Below, piece after piece: positions 61,587 to 64,000 of a stretch of DNA of 64,000 bases. The notes below the pieces were generated by a model that was not told the origin of the DNA, made no database searches, and saw nothing but the letters and a program-made list of their open reading frames with translations. The position numbers and the translations under genes are program-made. Within the stretch, counting starts at the first letter, position 1. Each line of letters begins with the position of its first letter. The stretch comes from Variovorax sp. (GTDB lineage Bacteria > Pseudomonadota > Gammaproteobacteria > Burkholderiales > Burkholderiaceae_C): positions 1-64,000 of the forward strand of contig SEGS01000030.1 of NCBI GenBank assembly GCA_004210915.1, in the 5' to 3' direction.

Positions 61587-63080
61587 ATGGGCCTGAACAT
61601 CGCCGAATTCCTGCGCTGGCAGGCGCGCTGCCGTCCAGACGCGATCGCGCTGATCGAGGGTGATCGCCAGCTCAGCTATGCCGAGTTCGACCTGCTGGCC
61701 GCTGGCTGTGCGAACGCGCTGCATGTAATGGGCGTGCAGCCACGCGAGCGCGTGATGATCGCGCTGCCCAATTCCATCGCCTGGGCCGTGATCTATGAAG
61801 GCGTGCTGCAAAGCGGCGCCATCCCGGTGCCGATCAACCCGCTGCTGGCTACTTCGGATATCGCGGCAATCGCGCGCGATTGCCTGCCTGCGCTGATCTT
61901 CGACGACGGCCGTCACGCCGCCGAGCTGCGTCAGGCTCTGCCCGAATTCGACGTGCGCGGCCAGATCATCGACATGGGCGTGGAGGAAGCGGGCTTGTCA
62001 CTGCTGCCGGGCCAGCTGCTGCATCCTCTGCCCACGTTTGCGCCGGAAGAGACGGCCGTGATCCTGTACTCCTCGGGTGCCATGGGACCGCCCAAGGGCG
62101 TGGAGCTGTCGCATTTCAACGTCTGGTGGAACGTGCAGGCGTTCGCTCACGACCTGCTGGGCCTGTCCGAACACGACTGCGGCTACGCCGTGCTGCCGTT
62201 CTCGCATGCCTATGCCCACACCTGCTTGTTCTCGTCCTTCCTGTCCGTGGGCGCGCGCCTCGTGCTGGCGCCCAAGTTCGATGCCCGGCGCTGCCTGCAG
62301 GACATGGCGCGCGAACAAGTCAGCGTGCTGATGGCCGTGCCGGCCATGTTCTGGTCGCTGGCCGAGGCAACCGACGCTCCGCCGTTGTCGGCGCTGCGCG
62401 CCTGCGTGTCGGGCGGTCAGGCGTTGACCGAGCCGGTGCAGCGGCGCTTCGAAGAGCGCTTTGAGACCCTGATCTCCGAAGGCTATGGCATGACCGAAGC
62501 CGGCCCTTCCATCACCGGCAACCGCTTCCATACCGACGGCCGGCGCGCAGGCTCGGTCGGCCTGCCCTACTGGGGCGTGGAACTGAAAATCTGCGACGAG
62601 GGCGGACAGGAACTGCCGATCGGGCAGACCGGCGAGATCCTGGTGCGCTCGCCCGGTATTGCCCGCGGCTACTGGAACCGGCCCGCGTGCAGCATGCGCA
62701 GCTTTCGCGATGGCTGGCTGCACAGCGACGACTTGGGTTACCTAGATGCGGACGGGTTCTTGTATGTGGTCGGCCGCAAGAAGGAAATCATCATCAGTGG
62801 CGGCTACCACGTGTATCCGCAGGATGTCGAGCAGGTACTGCTGACCTTGCCGGGCGTGCGCGAAGCCGCCGTTCTGGGCGTGTCAGATGCGCGCTTGGGC
62901 GAACGCGTCGTGGCCTTCGTGGTCGCAGCCTCGCCGCTGCGGACCGAGGAGATCGCCGCGCAGTGTCGCGCCAAGATGGCCCGCTACAAGGTGCCGCGAG
63001 ACATCCGCTTCGTAGACGCGCTGCCGCGCGGACCGGAGGGCGCAGTTGATCGCACCCGGTTGCGCTCGCTCAGTACTTGA
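61587..63080 (+). CDS. acyl-CoA synthetase paralogue with divergent catalytic motifs
   Basis: Homologous along its length to 52956-54458; YSSGAMGPPKG and PRGPEGAVDR replace YSSGSTGRPKG and PRNANGKVDR. Confidence 0.88.
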   Translation: MGLNIAEFLRWQARCRPDAIALIEGDRQLSYAEFDLLAAGCANALHVMGVQPRERVMIALPNSIAWAVIYEGVLQSGAIPVPINPLLATSDIAAIARDCLPALIFDDGRHAAELRQALPEFDVRGQIIDMGVEEAGLSLLPGQLLHPLPTFAPEETAVILYSSGAMGPPKGVELSHFNVWWNVQAFAHDLLGLSEHDCGYAVLPFSHAYAHTCLFSSFLSVGARLVLAPKFDARRCLQDMAREQVSVLMAVPAMFWSLAEATDAPPLSALRACVSGGQALTEPVQRRFEERFETLISEGYGMTEAGPSITGNRFHTDGRRAGSVGLPYWGVELKICDEGGQELPIGQTGEILVRSPGIARGYWNRPACSMRSFRDGWLHSDDLGYLDADGFLYVVGRKKEIIISGGYHVYPQDVEQVLLTLPGVREAAVLGVSDARLGERVVAFVVAASPLRTEEIAAQCRAKMARYKVPRDIRFVDALPRGPEGAVDRTRLRSLST

Positions 63081-63185
63081 GACTACTGGCGCTTCGTAGA
63101 TACCCCCAGGGCATGTCAATCTCGTGTCAGATCGGCGGGAAGTTTGGGCGTGGAAAATTCTCAGGCCCCCGCGCCATCGCGCGCC

Positions 63186-64000
63186 TCACCAGGTGTCGAC
63201 GTAGCTGCTGACGGGCGCCGTCATCTGCGTGGCGGACGCCAACCCGCGCACCAGCCAGCCGCGCGTGTCGGCCGGGTCGATCACGGCGTCGATCTCCAGC
63301 GTCTGCGCCATGTGGATCGCTTCGCCGTTCGCGTACTGCTGCGCCACCAGTTGCTGGAACAACGCATCGCGCGCGGCACCCGCGGGCGCCTCGGCGAGCT
63401 CCTTGCGGTAGCCGAGCCGTACCGCGCCCTCGAGCCCCATGGCGCCGAACTCGCCGGTCGGCCAGGCCACGGTGAACACCGGCGCATCGAAGCCGCCCGC
63501 CGTCATGGCTTGCGCGCCGAGGCCGTAGCCTTTGCGCAGCACGACCGCGAAGAAGGGCACACGCAGGTGAGAGGCGACCATGAACATGCGGCACACGTGG
63601 CGCACCTGCGCCTGCGCTTCGATCTCGGGCCCGACCATGAAGCCTGGCGTGTCGCACAGCGACACCATGGGCAGCCCGTGCGCGTTGCACAACTGCATGA
63701 AGCGCGCGGCCTTGTCGGCTGCCTCCACATCGATCGCGCCACCGAGGTGGTGCGGGTTGTTCGCGATCACACCGATCGCCTTGCCCTCGATGCGCGCGAG
63801 CGCGGTGACGATGCCGGCGCCGAAGCCCGCGCGCAGCTCGAGCACCGAGCCGGTGTCGGCGATGCCGCGCAAGGCGGCGCGCACGTCGTACACGCGCAGG
63901 CGGTTCTCGGGCACCACATGGCGCAGCGCGCGCGGATCGGCGCAGTGCCAGTCGCTCGTAGCGCCCTGGAAGTACGAGAGGTATTGCTTCGCGGCCGCGA
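63186..64000 (-). CDS. acyl-CoA carboxylase carboxyltransferase (beta) subunit, 5' truncated by window edge
   Basis: IGVIANNPHHLGGAIDVEAADKAARFMQLCNAHGLPMVSLCDTPGFMVG. Confidence 0.9.
   Translation of the reverse strand, partial: AAAKQYLSYFQGATSDWHCADPRALRHVVPENRLRVYDVRAALRGIADTGSVLELRAGFGAGIVTALARIEGKAIGVIANNPHHLGGAIDVEAADKAARFMQLCNAHGLPMVSLCDTPGFMVGPEIEAQAQVRHVCRMFMVASHLRVPFFAVVLRKGYGLGAQAMTAGGFDAPVFTVAWPTGEFGAMGLEGAVRLGYRKELAEAPAGAARDALFQQLVAQQYANGEAIHMAQTLEIDAVIDPADTRGWLVRGLASATQMTAPVSSYVDTW

Overview
High-GC betaproteobacterial chromosomal window, Comamonadaceae-like (Variovorax-type) by gene content. No rRNA, tRNA, CRISPR array, transposase or prophage gene was recognised. Core segments: start of a spc ribosomal operon (rplN-rplX-rplE-rpsN), proC, ubiA, dps, oxyR, recG, queA, tgt, purU and a glcD-type oxidase. 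Accessory segments: (i) a convergent 12.3-21.1 kb cluster with a substrate-binding-like protein, an SBP-VWA lipoprotein, two related membrane/coiled proteins, YiaA, TelA, a zinc-ribbon membrane protein and DUF2145; (ii) two consecutive glycine-riboswitch/D-amino-acid dehydrogenase units, the upstream one visibly degraded in both aptamer 1 and protein; (iii) a 32.5-38 kb aromatic-catabolism-like cluster; (iv) a 49.3-63.1 kb catabolic island (fused double acyl-CoA dehydrogenase, enoyl-CoA hydratase, SnoaL-like protein, CoA ligase, complete LIV-type ABC transporter, aldehyde dehydrogenase) divergent from a DeoR-family regulator with two palindromic operator-like sites, and a second CoA-ligase paralogue that has lost canonical motifs. 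Four genes carry internal deletions or frameshifts while their neighbours look intact. All assignments come from reading the sequence and provided translations; no searches were run.
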